64,000 nucleotides of DNA, from positions 3,224,001-3,288,000 of the forward strand of contig JAUTDP010000004.1 of NCBI GenBank assembly GCA_033439795.1. The letters are read 5' to 3'. Positions 21,687-33,300 of this stretch are shown piece after piece (position 1 is the stretch's first letter; each line of letters starts with the position of its first letter). The notes beneath the pieces are model-generated. The model did not search any database. It worked only from the letters and a program-made list of their open reading frames with translations, and had not been told where the DNA came from. The DNA comes from Sordaria brevicollis. Lineage: Eukaryota > Ascomycota > Sordariomycetes > Sordariales > Sordariaceae. The position numbers were made by a program, and so were the translations under genes.

Positions 21687-23006
21687 TTAACGTCTGCCCC
21701 CAAGGCGGGCCTCGATCTTCTGGCGTTCTTGCTCCTTCAGTTGGGCAAGCTCTTCCTTGGTGGCGTCGTAACGGGCAGTCACTTGGTTGAAGGGGTTGTC
21801 GGGGTGCTTCTCGAACTCCTTCTTGATCTTCTCCTTCTTTTGGTTCAGGCGCAAACCCTGACCACTGCCGTCCTTCTCCATCTCAGCAAGTCTCCGTTCC
21901 TCAAACGCCGCATATGCTGCCTTGAAGCGCCTCTCGGGATGCCGGTCAATCTTGTCGTTGTTGGAAGACGATGTCAATGACAAGGCATCCAAAGCATTGT
22001 CAATACCCGATGCATTGAGGGCAGAAAGAGGACCGCTGCCATCGTCATCCAGCTGTGACAGGTCAAGACCCCTTGTCTTCTTGACCGCCGTCTTCGCGTT
22101 CTTTGGCTGCGAGCGCCCTGGGGTGTTCTTCTCCTCCTCCCGCAGAAGTGCCTCCTTCTCTGCTTTCTTGCGCGCCGCCTCGGCCTTCTTCGCTGCCTCG
22201 GCCTCCCTAGCAAGTAGCACGTAGTCAGTACCAATCCTCGGGTCAATTGGATTCGTGAATGCTTTGGTCCATCTGTTCGAAAGTGCGCACATTGCACGTC
22301 GCCTTCACAAGTCTTCTAAGCACCCCCACCCAACCAACGTATCCGTCTCTCTCATACTGTAGCGGGAGCGGAACGCAGACAACTCGCAGTTGCGCAAGGG
22401 GTTTGTGAAAATGCATACATGACCAAACAGCCATACAAAAGCACATTAGGCATTTGGCCGGCATCAGATCATGTCCGGCATGCAATACGACGCTTCCCCA
22501 AGGTTGCACAGCGGCCCCGCGGACATCTTCCGATAGCGAGTCGGAACGCGTTCCTGACGGAAGGCAAATGTTTCCTTGGGAAAACAAGGGTAAGGGTGCC
22601 TCGCGGGGCGCAAGGCAAGACTTGCGAAGGAATGTATGGGCCGAGATATTGGAAGGCAAGAGATGTCGCACGAGGGCACGGAGTTTGCTGCTGAGCGAGG
22701 ATACCCTTTTCCCCCTACTCCCTCCCCCCCTCATCATGTAGCTTCGGAAGGCCGACGACAAGGGCCAAAAGAACGGACCGGTAAACAGAATCGGCAGCGA
22801 GAGCAACATAGGACGGGACCGAAAACTGTGAAACTTCAATATTTGACTTACTTCTTAGCGTTGCTCTTGGCTCCCTTATCCCACTCCGCGGCTTCGGCAG
22901 CGTCCTTCTTTGCCTGTTCGGCAGCAGCCTTCTGGGCCGCAGCGTCGGCCTTGCGCGCCTGGCCGGCCGCCTTCTTGCTGTTGTCCTGGCCCTTCTTTCC
23001 AGCCAT
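21687..23006 (-). CDS. CCDC124 / Lso2-type ribosome-associated coiled-coil protein
   Basis: CCDC124 and yeast Lso2 bind the ribosome's intersubunit space and help ribosomes recover from dormancy (family knowledge). Exons 23006..22852 and 22206..21687 join across a 645-nt intron (GTAAGT donor, branch ACTGAC, acceptor GCTAG) to encode 224 residues. The N-terminus is the Lys/Ala-rich MAGKKGQDNSKKAAGQARKA expected of the family. A long Glu/Lys/Ala coiled coil continues over the splice site (KK|EAEAAKKAEAARKK). The C-terminal domain carries DRHPERRFKAAYAAFEERRL and the end motif HPDNPFNQ, which match human CCDC124 (DRHPERR, SPDNPMNQ). The intron is long for this window and contains only noise frames. 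Confidence 0.9.
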
Positions 23007-23605
23007 CTTCTTTTCCTGCCGTGTTGTTTGTGTCGTTGTTCGAATCCTTCACTGTTCTCGAGCCTTGTCGGTTTTATTGAACCTGGTCACTGGCTGCTGG
23101 CTCCTGATTGCGTCGCGCGGACTGACCGATGAGGGATCAGCAACCTGCTGGCTGCTTGGGTGTGGTTATCTTGGGTTTGGGGTGGCAGGGTTATCGAATC
23201 GATTTTTTGCGCGTGTGGGCGTGACGACCTGGTCGGACGGGACTATCGATGCGTGTCTTGAAGCGGTTGCTGAGCGAAAATGTCTTGCTGTCGGCTTTCT
23301 AGTGCGTGGATAGGTCCCGCCTCAGCTGGAAGATCTACGCGCGAAAGAAAGAAAAACAAAAAGTTGGATGTTGTAGTCGTCAAGATGTCTGTCTTCCTTT
23401 CTTTGTCAGTGGTGGGGTTAGAGTCGCAAAAAGAAGGCCAAAGCCAAGCAGAAGCGCGCAACGCTTGAGTGCTTGCAGTGCGCGTTGAGGGGGGTGACGT
23501 TTTCGATGACAGCTGCCTTTTGGTGGGGCTAACGAACCACGACGGTCTAAGACGTTCCATGCCGCCTTCTACTGTGACGCATTCGCCGAATGATACGTGC
23601 AGTAT
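23007..23605. other. Upstream region of the CCDC124-like gene
   Basis: Probable promoter and 5' UTR of the leftward gene ending at 23006. No coding signal. It ends at the left arm of the inverted-repeat element at 23606. Confidence 0.5.
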
Positions 23606-23774
23606 ACCGCATCCTCTCATTCGATTTGGTTTTATCCCTCCCCCACTTTTCCCCTAACAACATCTCCCGCAGCGTTGCATTTTGACCCATAAAACTGGCG
23701 GCGGAGCTCTCGGTGGAAGACTCAATTGGATGAAAAGTCTGGGGATAAAACCAAATCGAATGAGAGGATGCGGT
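23606..23774. mobile_element. 169-bp MITE-like element with perfect 33-bp terminal inverted repeats
   Basis: ACCGCATCCTCTCATTCGAT and 13 further bases at 23606..23638 are repeated exactly, inverted, at 23742..23774, with a 103-bp unique spacer. If the ends are taken as CCGC...GCGG, both sides are flanked by TA, consistent with a Tc1/mariner-type target duplication. There is no coding capacity. Perfect identity of the arms suggests recent insertion or gene conversion. Confidence 0.8.
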
Positions 23775-24221
23775 AGTACAGCCACTTTGCAGTCTTAAAG
23801 TTACATACAGGAACGTAGGTAGGTAAAGGTACGTAGGTAGGTACTTAGGAAAGCTACTTCCTTTTCCTAGAGGTAGTGCCGCCCTGCATGCAGCATGGCT
23901 TGTTGGTGCATTACAGTAGTTACAAGCGTTACCATACGTTCAGCCCCTTCTGACTCGCATTACCGTATGGTAAGTTTTCTTCTCGGCCAGCACTAGGGTA
24001 GCGTCCCAGCTAGGTAGGCACGTGAGAATCTTCAACGCGACACCACCTCTCCTGAATCTGCCTGTACCATCTTTTCCCGCCCTCTTGTGTATGATCTTCC
24101 ATAGGTCCCATGAAGGTCCTTTGTTGTACGATGTCCTCACGGGTGACTTTTGCAGGCCGTGTCTTTCCAGTTTCAAACAATAATGTTGGCTCGCAAGGTT
24201 TGATCCGAGTCGTTGAAGTCA
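23775..24221. other. Intergenic spacer between two inverted-repeat elements
   Basis: Contains a GGTAGGTA/TACCTA-rich run (about 23815..23850), otherwise unremarkable sequence. No gene is supported. Confidence 0.45.
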
Positions 24222-24635
24222 CTCAGACCGTGTTTGTTCTCAAAACGTGACAGTATAGAAATGCCGCAGTATAAATCCTTACACAAGGCTGGCCCAGATT
24301 CATCCTCATGCACAGTACGGCCTTTTGCACCCCCTTTCAACTTTTTTATTGTTAGCGAGCAGCGCTAATTTTCAGGGCGTTAATGCGCTGAAGAAATACG
24401 TCGTGGTGGCTGTACTGCAGATATACATGCTCAAGGGCATGTATATATTATACTGCGTTGGGGAAGAAAACTACCACCTATAACCCTAACCCGGGGCGAA
24501 GCTATCTAGGGGGTTCGGATTTAAAGACTATACTGCTTTGGAAACAAACACGGCCTTTTCTATACTGTGACAGTATAAATGGCGCAGTATGGAGGCTTCT
24601 ATACTGCCACGTTTTGAGAACAAACACGGTCTGAG
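24222..24635. mobile_element. 414-bp inverted-repeat element with internal repeats and a hairpin
   Basis: The left end CTCAGACCGTGTTTGTTCTC plus 19 more bases recurs inverted at 24597..24635 with one mismatch (CGTGACAG against CGTGGCAG). Inside, the block ACAGTATA...GCGCAGTAT recurs at about 24571..24590, so the right end looks partly duplicated. A hairpin of ATATACATGC and GCATGTATAT lies at about 24420..24445, and TAACCCTAACCC at 24481..24492. There is no coding frame. No clear target duplication is visible, so the transposon class is unknown. Confidence 0.72.
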
Positions 24636-25546
24636 GCGGCATATCGGCAAGACACACCGCGACTATCGGCATCAGGTCAAGCTGGCACAATTTTCTACTT
24701 GATTCGAAACGAGGCTGACGATAGACATGCCATTCGTTCGAATGATGAGGACGATATTATAGGTACGGGTCTTGCGCCGTACATGAATGTCGCTCCGCTT
24801 ACCAATTCTTGTCCTCCACCTGTGTGGCTGGCTTGCTGGCCTCGCGGGCCTATGTTGTTGTCTAGTGCTAGGCTGGATGCCGAAACATTGCACTTTTGTG
24901 CCTGGCCAGCTGTGGTTGAAGTTGCAAGTCGACTATCAGAGTTCCGTACAACCTCAGCCTACCATGCCGAGCATATAGTCTAGGGATTATGTCGGACTCG
25001 GGAGAGGATCGGCAAGGTCCGCCTATTCTCCACAGAGACAGAGCCAAACACCTACTAACCTACCTCTCTCTACCTTGAAAGAAAAGATGTCAACAATTTG
25101 GAATGGGCGCGTCCCTTTCCCTTTTCTCTCAAGCATGCATTGCCGAGGCGGACAGAGGCCTCAATTCTCGTTGGTTCATGATCCAATATCGGACGATTTT
25201 TGCTGAGACTTTAGGCCCCGTGGACTGGCTGGATCCGTCTTCTCTTTCGCTGGTTTGTTAATTTTGCATGATTTCATGATATTTGCTTGTCTATCGCTCG
25301 CTTCGGAAGCCACTTGCGCTCGGGCCGGGACGTCTTCGTTGCGCGAGAGAACAGACTTCCGGGAGGTCACTTATCTCCGGGCGGGTCAATATTTGGTTCA
25401 GCTTCAATGGTTTAGAAAGTTCTTCTGTTTTGTCAGTCTGGCTAGTGTAAAGTGTTAAAACTTCCACTCTATTTTCTTAGCTGCTTGGCTTGGGCCAAGC
25501 TGAGTGGACGCAATCTCCCTCCGATATCATAGTCCCGCTGTCTGGA

Positions 25547-25565
25547 TTTTTTTTTTTTTTTTTTT
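25547..25565 (+). repeat. Poly-T tract, 19 nt
   Basis: Uninterrupted T run inside the gene desert. It could be the oligo(dA) tail of a retroposed copy on the minus strand, but no recognisable body or target duplication is seen. Confidence 0.7.
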
Positions 25566-28500
25566 GGTTGATGACTTCGAAACTTCCTGACCCAAGATGA
25601 ACAGCCGACGATGGTATCATGCTGCGAGTCATTAGAGCCGACGACTAACGTGATGGGTATTTTGGCTGAGGCATAGTGTATCTCGGGCGGTGTGTCCGAG
25701 CCGCGCCTATGTTGGGTGGGTTACACATCGCAGGTCATCTGTGGTCGCAGTTATGGTTATCGTAACAATGCGAGTAGTATCCGAAGTGGTTTCGTCCAAA
25801 ACGGGATATTGGTAGGTTGGTTTGCTTGCATTCCAAACCGCAGTTGTTGTAAGACCCAAAGAAGCTATAGTTAGAGTGGAGAACACACGATGATATCCTA
25901 AGGGAGCCTTCTTTTTGGTACCTTCTTTCACGGGTTTGGTCTTCAGTTGTTGGCTTCTGCTCCTTCGATGCTTGAACCTCGGTCATGTTTTCAAACTAGC
26001 TTTATGAAAAAAACAATGCGATTTCAACATGTCAGCAAAACCCCTTCTTTCCTCGCATGTCGATGTCAGGGATTTCTTGCTACGTTTGGTCCTATTTGCG
26101 CTGTAAAGACGATCTTGTGGGCGATTGTTCCGCTGTAGGCATTGGGAATTGTCGCTAGAGGTAGCTTAACATACCTTGCCCATTGGTTATTTTATATTTC
26201 TCCTTGCGGGTTTTCATTTGGCTACGAGTCTCACTTCGCCTAGTCCCAACGACTCTAACTCGCCCATAGTGCACAGTAATCTACCGTGTGAGTGGCACAT
26301 GGTACGAACCCCCTCGCCAGGTCTGGTCCTGGAGGTATCTACAAGTGTTCTTACCTCGCCCGCCCTGGGAGACTGCTACATGATATTCCAATTCAGCCGG
26401 CCACAGGGAGGTGTGGTTACACAATGGGGGGCATGCTGAGCTGCAAAGCTGTACCAGAACTTCGCGGAGAGTGGTTCAAACAAGGGACTGGTACCCATAT
26501 TAGTCCTCGAGACTCTCGATTGGTACGTAGTAGTCCTGCTCAGAACTGCTTGGGGAACCTGGACAACGTTGCGAGAAAATAAACATTTCCTGCATAGCTT
26601 CTTGGTGAGCTCGTTGGATACCGGGTGACATGATGCTATGTTTTTTGCTACGGGTGATCCCCAGCACCTCTGGTGTAAATGACCAGGTTATAAGCGTCCA
26701 TACGTGAAGATTGACGCCAAATAGTAGTGTGACAGGGTTCATAAAAGTTAGTGATGACCTTTTTGATGGGCATTAGACAAGTGCTTACGGCTCGGTGTTT
26801 GGTGCCAATATCACAGATGATCTTTCTTGCCGAGTCTCAACGTCCGTTGGGCTCATATCATGACTGCATGACCAGTAATCATCTTTGAACCCCGTCAGGA
26901 TAAATCACGACTGCATTGACGTAGCTAGGTCTGCTTGAGCCTCCCAATCACCAACAGAAGCAGCATGGCTGACACTGGTCAAAAGTCTTAGTTTCTGACT
27001 AGTTGCTTGCTACTAGTGTGAACGCACCAACTTGCAAGGCTGATGTACGGTTTATAAACTTCCATATTTGGCGGAAACGCCGGTCGTGAATGGTAGTGAG
27101 TGGTTCAGTCACTGCTGCTTGGACTTGATTACGCGACGGCCCGAAAGGCGCTATTTGCACCAATGTGCGGATATCCGTTGGCTAAATTTATATAAATTTG
27201 TAGGAAGCTGTTCCAATGACAGGTCACCTACGTATCTAGTTCATGTTAATTTTTTGCGTGTGAAACATATAGCTGTTGGATATCGAGTTCCTTGCCCACA
27301 ATTTGTTCTCGCGATGCATTCAAAGCTAGTTGTATGGATATGGGTTTAAGACAAGCCAAGCCAGTAAGATATCCGCATGATGCGTGTGGTCCAACGACTA
27401 GCAGTTTTCACAGCTTGTGGACAAAAGGTGTACAGATGTAGTGTTCGAATCCTTCAATCAACGTGCGCTTGTCCTGTTTCTGGCATTCTGACGGCACCCG
27501 CGTCGGCCGACCGAATGATGGCATATAGTGAGGAGGGATGACAAGACCCGCGTTCAAAGTTCGAACCATGGTGAGACTTAGCTTGGAACGCTGAGACCGC
27601 CATTGGTGCCTTGTGAAATGGCCCGCGTTTCAGAGCTGTTATCCAATGCCCGGTAGTATCTCCTTTACGGACCAGTTTTAGATATAACATCTGGTAGAGC
27701 CAACTCAGGGTAAAGCTTTTTCGGTAATGTCGTCCTCAAACTCGTCCTGTCACACATAGGCCGACCGGTGCCTAGGCCTGGCTCGACGGCATGTTTTCTC
27801 TCAAACCGTTCATGAGCCTTGAGCACGTCTCTTCAATAGTCTCCTGGCCACCAAAAGCCAGTGAGCACGTTGCTCGTATGCGAGTGGCGCTCAGGTTTAT
27901 AGCGCAAGAGATCTCGTCAACCTCCAGATGTCATTTGCGGATGCAAATCCTAGATGTAAATCGGCGTCTTAACTAGGTAGATGATGGGCACGGGCAGCTA
28001 GACTTGCTATCTCACGATGCCTGCATGCTCCTTCGGGAGGCGGACAGAACTTGCACCCCAACAGCCACTGATGCTTGACCGTACCAGGAGATACATATTG
28101 CCGATCTATATTCACCAAATGGCTGCCTATCGTAATGATTCCTCGCTAAAGCTGGCTTTAACCCGCAATGAGTAGCCGTTCTCGCTTGCTGGTGACCATA
28201 GAATGTCTAGGGTTGGCTGACGAGACCATCTGGGGCTGCACCGCAACAAAGTCATTGGACCACACCATCATGCAATTCGCTGCTAGAATTTGGATTTACA
28301 ACAGATATTAGGGTTTGAACGGTCCGCAGTTAGCCCTTGAACAGGTTGAATAGCGAGCGATCTGTTCTGATAGCTTTGTCGCCATATACGTACTGTGGGA
28401 TGGATTGATGATGGTGGTGCTGATGGCACTCGGATGCTGAGAGCTAACAAAAGGGGTCGGGAATAGGTATAGGTATGGTCGGGGAAAGAATTCACCGAAT

Positions 28501-30106
28501 GCTTGCACGTCCAGGGCAATTGCGGCACGGGGGAGGCCCTAGCTCCTTCCCTGCAGTGACGTACACCTGCATACTGTGGACGTTTGGGCGGGGAAGCTTG
28601 TGACAGGCAGTTGCGAGCTCCTAAGGTACCATGGAGCTGCGTAGCGCAGGTGCCACTGGCTGTAGGCCACCACCCAAATTTCCTATCGTCACCTCAAGCT
28701 CCTAAATGTAAGTTCGTGACTAACTTCTTAAACCCAGCACAATGGAACCTTTCGCAAACGACTTGTCGGTTCAAAGGGTATCAAACTCCAGTACGCAAAG
28801 ACTTGATCGCCATAACTCTCGTCTGTTGTTTCGTTCCACCATGATGGACTCCACAATCACATCACGATTCAACACTTGCGAGGCCGATTTACCTAAACTC
28901 ACCAGCTCTTGGCCTTTATTTCTACGCTGTTCCGACACGGCGGTGATGTTCCATCACATAACAGTTGTGGACAAGAACACACACTGGCGAAACCTTCTTC
29001 CAGCTCGGTGACAAGGGCACGAGAAACACCATGGCAGCTGAAGCTCTAACCCGAACGAGGCAGGGTCCGACTTCAGCCCTTTGAAGATTCAAACTGAAAC
29101 CGATTACTGTTGAGATCAGCGTGGCGTTGATGAGAATCATGTCATAAGCTACACTCACTGCGGCCCACCCACATAGCCCAGCCACGCGCAAAGCCTTTCC
29201 ATATCCTCGGGGCGACTCGACCCTTCATCATACGTACTAGCGCGAACTGGGCTGACACTTCGAACTCTCTCTGCTTCGTCCGCAGTGTCTACTATATGCA
29301 AGTACCGTTACCGAGCGCCTGTCACTGTTTCGCCGCTGTACGCCGGTACCTGTCAATGATGCACCTAGTTGTGTAGTCGCAGAATGTCTTGCATTTCGGA
29401 GGCCTTTTATTCACACTCCCAACCAAAAGTAACTAGCGCTTCTCCACAGCGTTTGAAACGACAGAGCCTTTCACATTCATGCGTCCAATGTGTCCTTCCT
29501 TATATCAGACCTCATATGAAGCGGGTATGTATCCCATAACAGCTTCGACTTTGTATATTCACGCTTACTGATTTCCAGAGTTTGGTATCCAGGTGAAACG
29601 TGTCTGGTCGTGTGACCCTACCTCCTCGGAAGGATCAGTATGCTGATTCCGTTGGAAGTCGACCCAGAAGCCCCTCACCCCTCTTCTCGGCAGGAAAGCG
29701 AGGGCGGGATGAATAGGACTCCCGAGGACACCCTCTTGAGGCAAGGCCATGGGGACGGGCATCCACATGGGCCACTGAGAGACGTATGTTTCTTCTAGAA
29801 GCAGGTTTCCATGTTGCGTTGTTCTGTTGTGTTATTCAATCACCGCTAAGTTAAACGGCCCATGAGATCTTATGTTATCAGTCAGTTTGCTCATCATAAG
29901 CTTCTAGAATCAACCCAGCTTTTGCGTGGCGAATGGGGTCAAGCGCACATCCGAAGAACAGGAATGAAAAAAAAAAAATATGAATCATCCGGCACTTCGG
30001 ATAGACTTTGGACTTTTGATACATGTCCGGTTTGTCTGCCGCGAGTGCCGATACTTCTCCTACCGTAAGGACGACTTTGCTATTATACGGTACGGCTGGA
30101 TAAACT

Positions 30107-30312
30107 GTCCAATCACGAATGGGTCCTCAGATTGGACGATTTTTACTCCGAACATGGCTCCGTGGACTGGCCAATGGAATGGCAAAGATCAACTTTTCCA
30201 TGCCACGCGTGAAACGCCAGATGGGAACCCACTCTGCTCCTTTCTGTCGGTAACGGAAGGGTTCCGTCAACGATCATTGGAGGCTTGGCACCACGAGTTT
30301 GGGCCTCCAATG
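30107..30312. repeat. Cluster of short perfect inverted repeats
   Basis: GTCCAATC (30107..30114) pairs with GATTGGAC (30130..30137), and CATTGGAGGC (30275..30284) pairs with GCCTCCAATG (30303..30312). Each could form a hairpin. They may be a remnant of a fold-back element; function unknown. Confidence 0.45.
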
Positions 30313-33300
30313 CCCACCACGCGATGATGGGTTGAGGTCGAACTGCCCAAAGGGAGGCACGGCTTGGTGCACACCACATCTGGGTCTGCCATGCGTCATT
30401 TGTGTAACCGGGGGACGCAAGCCGGGTTCCGTCTTCAGGTCAAAAGCCTCGACAAACTTCTGGTGTACAACCTGATTTCACGGCCGATTCCCGCCCAGAC
30501 GGATCAAACTTTGCTACCATACCCAGCCTGCACGAAAAACACGGCTTTGCCGGCTGGTTGGCACGGCTGGGTACCGTACAAGAAGGGATTCACAAAGTTC
30601 AGGGGCGGGGTCGGACTGGGTGTAAGTGCGGTAGCCTTGTGGCAGAGGTAGACCGGTAAGCTGCAACTGAGACCACCAACGCACCTCCTAGGAAGATGGT
30701 ACGCTGGAAACAAGCAATGAAGTGCCTCCCTTGCCTTGCCGGTGTGGCCTGCTGAAAGAATGGCAACTCACCGGTAAGTCCGAGCTCATGCATTGCACTT
30801 TATTGACTACGAGCGCGGGACTCTCATGAATTGCATTGCTGTGTGGGCCTGTCAATGGCAAGGTTGACGTTGGGACGGAATAACCTAAACAACTATGGCA
30901 CGAACGGCGAAAGCACCGTCACCCCGCGTCCTTCTTCTTCCATCTTGACCCTTGACAGAGAAGTAATGATTAACGACAACACAGATTGACTCTCACTAAA
31001 GGGAGGGATGGACAGAACAACGAAACCATAACCGTCACGCTATGCGCGGTCATGATTCCGGATTACCGAAAGATCAGCCTCCCTCGTGTCCTGTCAATTT
31101 TTTCCCAAGCACGGTTTCGCATACGTGACATCTGGTTAATACTCCCACCGAGTCGCCGATATCTCCACTACGTTCCGCTCCGGGTTCAACTGCGATGGTT
31201 CGAGTGTGCTGATGAAAGAAAACTAAGGACCCTGGGAGATGACCGCGACAAGCGCTTGCCTATAGGTACGTGCCCCATATCGCCAAGGACATATGTACAT
31301 ATGGAAGTTTTCCAGCTAAGCTCCAGGTCCGGAGCTCCGCCAGGACAGCATGCCAAGCTTCACCCACCGCCCGGTTACATCGACATCGCATTTTTCTTGA
31401 GACTGAGAGTACCTTTACAGTACTAATCTACGGCCAAGCGACCGCTTCGCATACTGTGACACACCGGCTGCGGCGTGCTGAGAGAGCTGATGTTCCAGTG
31501 CAATGGATCGCATCTGCTCGTCCGGCGGGATCCCGGACGGATGCCGCGGTAGCGTGCTGTACAAACAAATTACTTGGTCTTCAGCATTCAGACCAAAAGT
31601 TTCCTGCAACGACTGGGTTTTCGTTTCGTGGCATCGGCCCATCTTGATCTACAACACATATTTGTTCGGACATACACGCACGCTACGGGGCAAACAGAAC
31701 AGCGTTCACCCAGCCATTAGACCCTGTCTCGTCAGGCATTGACGCAGCATACAATTGTCTTTTCGAACCATAGACGGAACTCCCTCCGACGTCACATGGC
31801 GTATAATGGAGATACGGTTAGCTCTTCGCGCATAGGCAAGATGATCTGGCTCCGAGGCCATCGGCGCTTGCTACGGCATCGGCTAAGGCAGCTAACAATA
31901 CGCCAGGAGATGGGCTAGGCATGATAGCCGTTACATTTTAGCGAGACCTGCACAGTTGGAATCTCACCAGTGCGTAGTCAAATCTTACCTTCCACATAGA
32001 TATCGGCCAAGATCAATAGGGCAGCAGGAGAGACCAAATCAAAGCGCGACTGTGCACCTGCTTACGTCCAAACTACTGCACGGCGGGAGTACCCAACATT
32101 GCCAACGGTCTCGAGTCCAAACTCAAATCCCCTCATTTCCAGTCTCTAGTGGTAATTTACCTGTATGTGCGTTGCTGCTTTACGCAAAGGACGGAACAGG
32201 CAAGCCGGAGGGAGGAAGTTGAGCACAAATGGTTCAGTTTGAATCACATCTTGGCTGGATCATGGGCCTAGCCGACTAGGGCGATCATCTAAAGACCTCG
32301 CTGCTGATCCGTGATGATTTAAAAAATGGCACAGCTAGGGAATACCATGTCGGCCCCTTGTTGGCAGATGTAAGTCATATGGTATTCCAGGGTCTTGGAT
32401 GGTGTCATTGCTCCAATGAAGTGAAGGTCTTTTTCATCACTCGGTTGACACAAACCGCCGGCCAAATTTCCTGTGCGATTCAAGCCGCAAAGCACCTAGT
32501 CTTTTTCGATTCAGTGCCTGAAATCGGCACGATATTGCGCTAGTTTAAATCCCAATGACGGGTTTCTTCCGAGAACGCTTTTCTCTTTTCGTGTTTTTGG
32601 TCTGGATTTGCGAGCAAGCTGTCACACCTTGGCCCTCCCGTAACGTAGCTGAGGGTTTGGTTTATGACGAAGCGAGCCAGTTCACCGTTATCCTCAGCAT
32701 CCTGCTTCTTCAACAGTTGATATGACCTATATGCATTGCACATCAGTCGTCTCTGATTTGCCACAGCGTAGCCCTGTTTCGCGCTCTTCATTCACCAATT
32801 GGGCGTATATTAAGTACAGTCCTGAGGCTGGAAGCCGGCGTGATGAATTTCCTCGTCCATTTCGCATCTTACAAGTGGCACAGTAATATACTTACATTAT
32901 ACACGGTATACTTTTCAATGCATGCAACAAAACACGCTTCCCTTCTCGCACCACCGTGTCACATATGGGGCTCCCTGATAGCTGATCCCCCAGCCTGCTC
33001 CTCCACGCCCTCAACGCAACGCCGGATGAAGTCCCGCGTGAGTGAACTTTCCGTCTCCCGACTCGTCCGAGCGGCCTCTTCGTCTCGATTTTTTTTTGTG
33101 AATTTTTCCCTCTCTTCCCGTTCACCGCCTCCTACCACCGACCAAGGTCGCAAACCTTTCCTCGGTTCGCAACAGCATTCCGATGTACGTATCATGCTTA
33201 GGTTCGGTCTCGGCGCAAACGTTGTAGAGGTATCTGTCCACTTCCTTCGTCACTCCAAGCAATTACCCACGCGAGCCGCGGACTATGGTCCACCACTGAG

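Noticed and set aside
19912..24492. Interstitial telomere repeats (GGTTAGGGTTA at 19912; TAACCCTAACCC at 24481)
   Set aside because: Only two units each, within reach of chance; no evidence for a telomere or a healed break.
26176..26439. 87-codon frame with a signal-peptide-like start (MPIGYFIFLLAGFHLATSL)
   Set aside because: Too short, no conserved feature, surrounded by noise frames; cannot support a secreted protein.
27385..27450. tRNA-like A-box (TGGTCCAACGACTAG) and B-box (TGTTCGAATCC)
   Set aside because: Acceptor and T stems do not pair and the spacing does not yield a cloverleaf.
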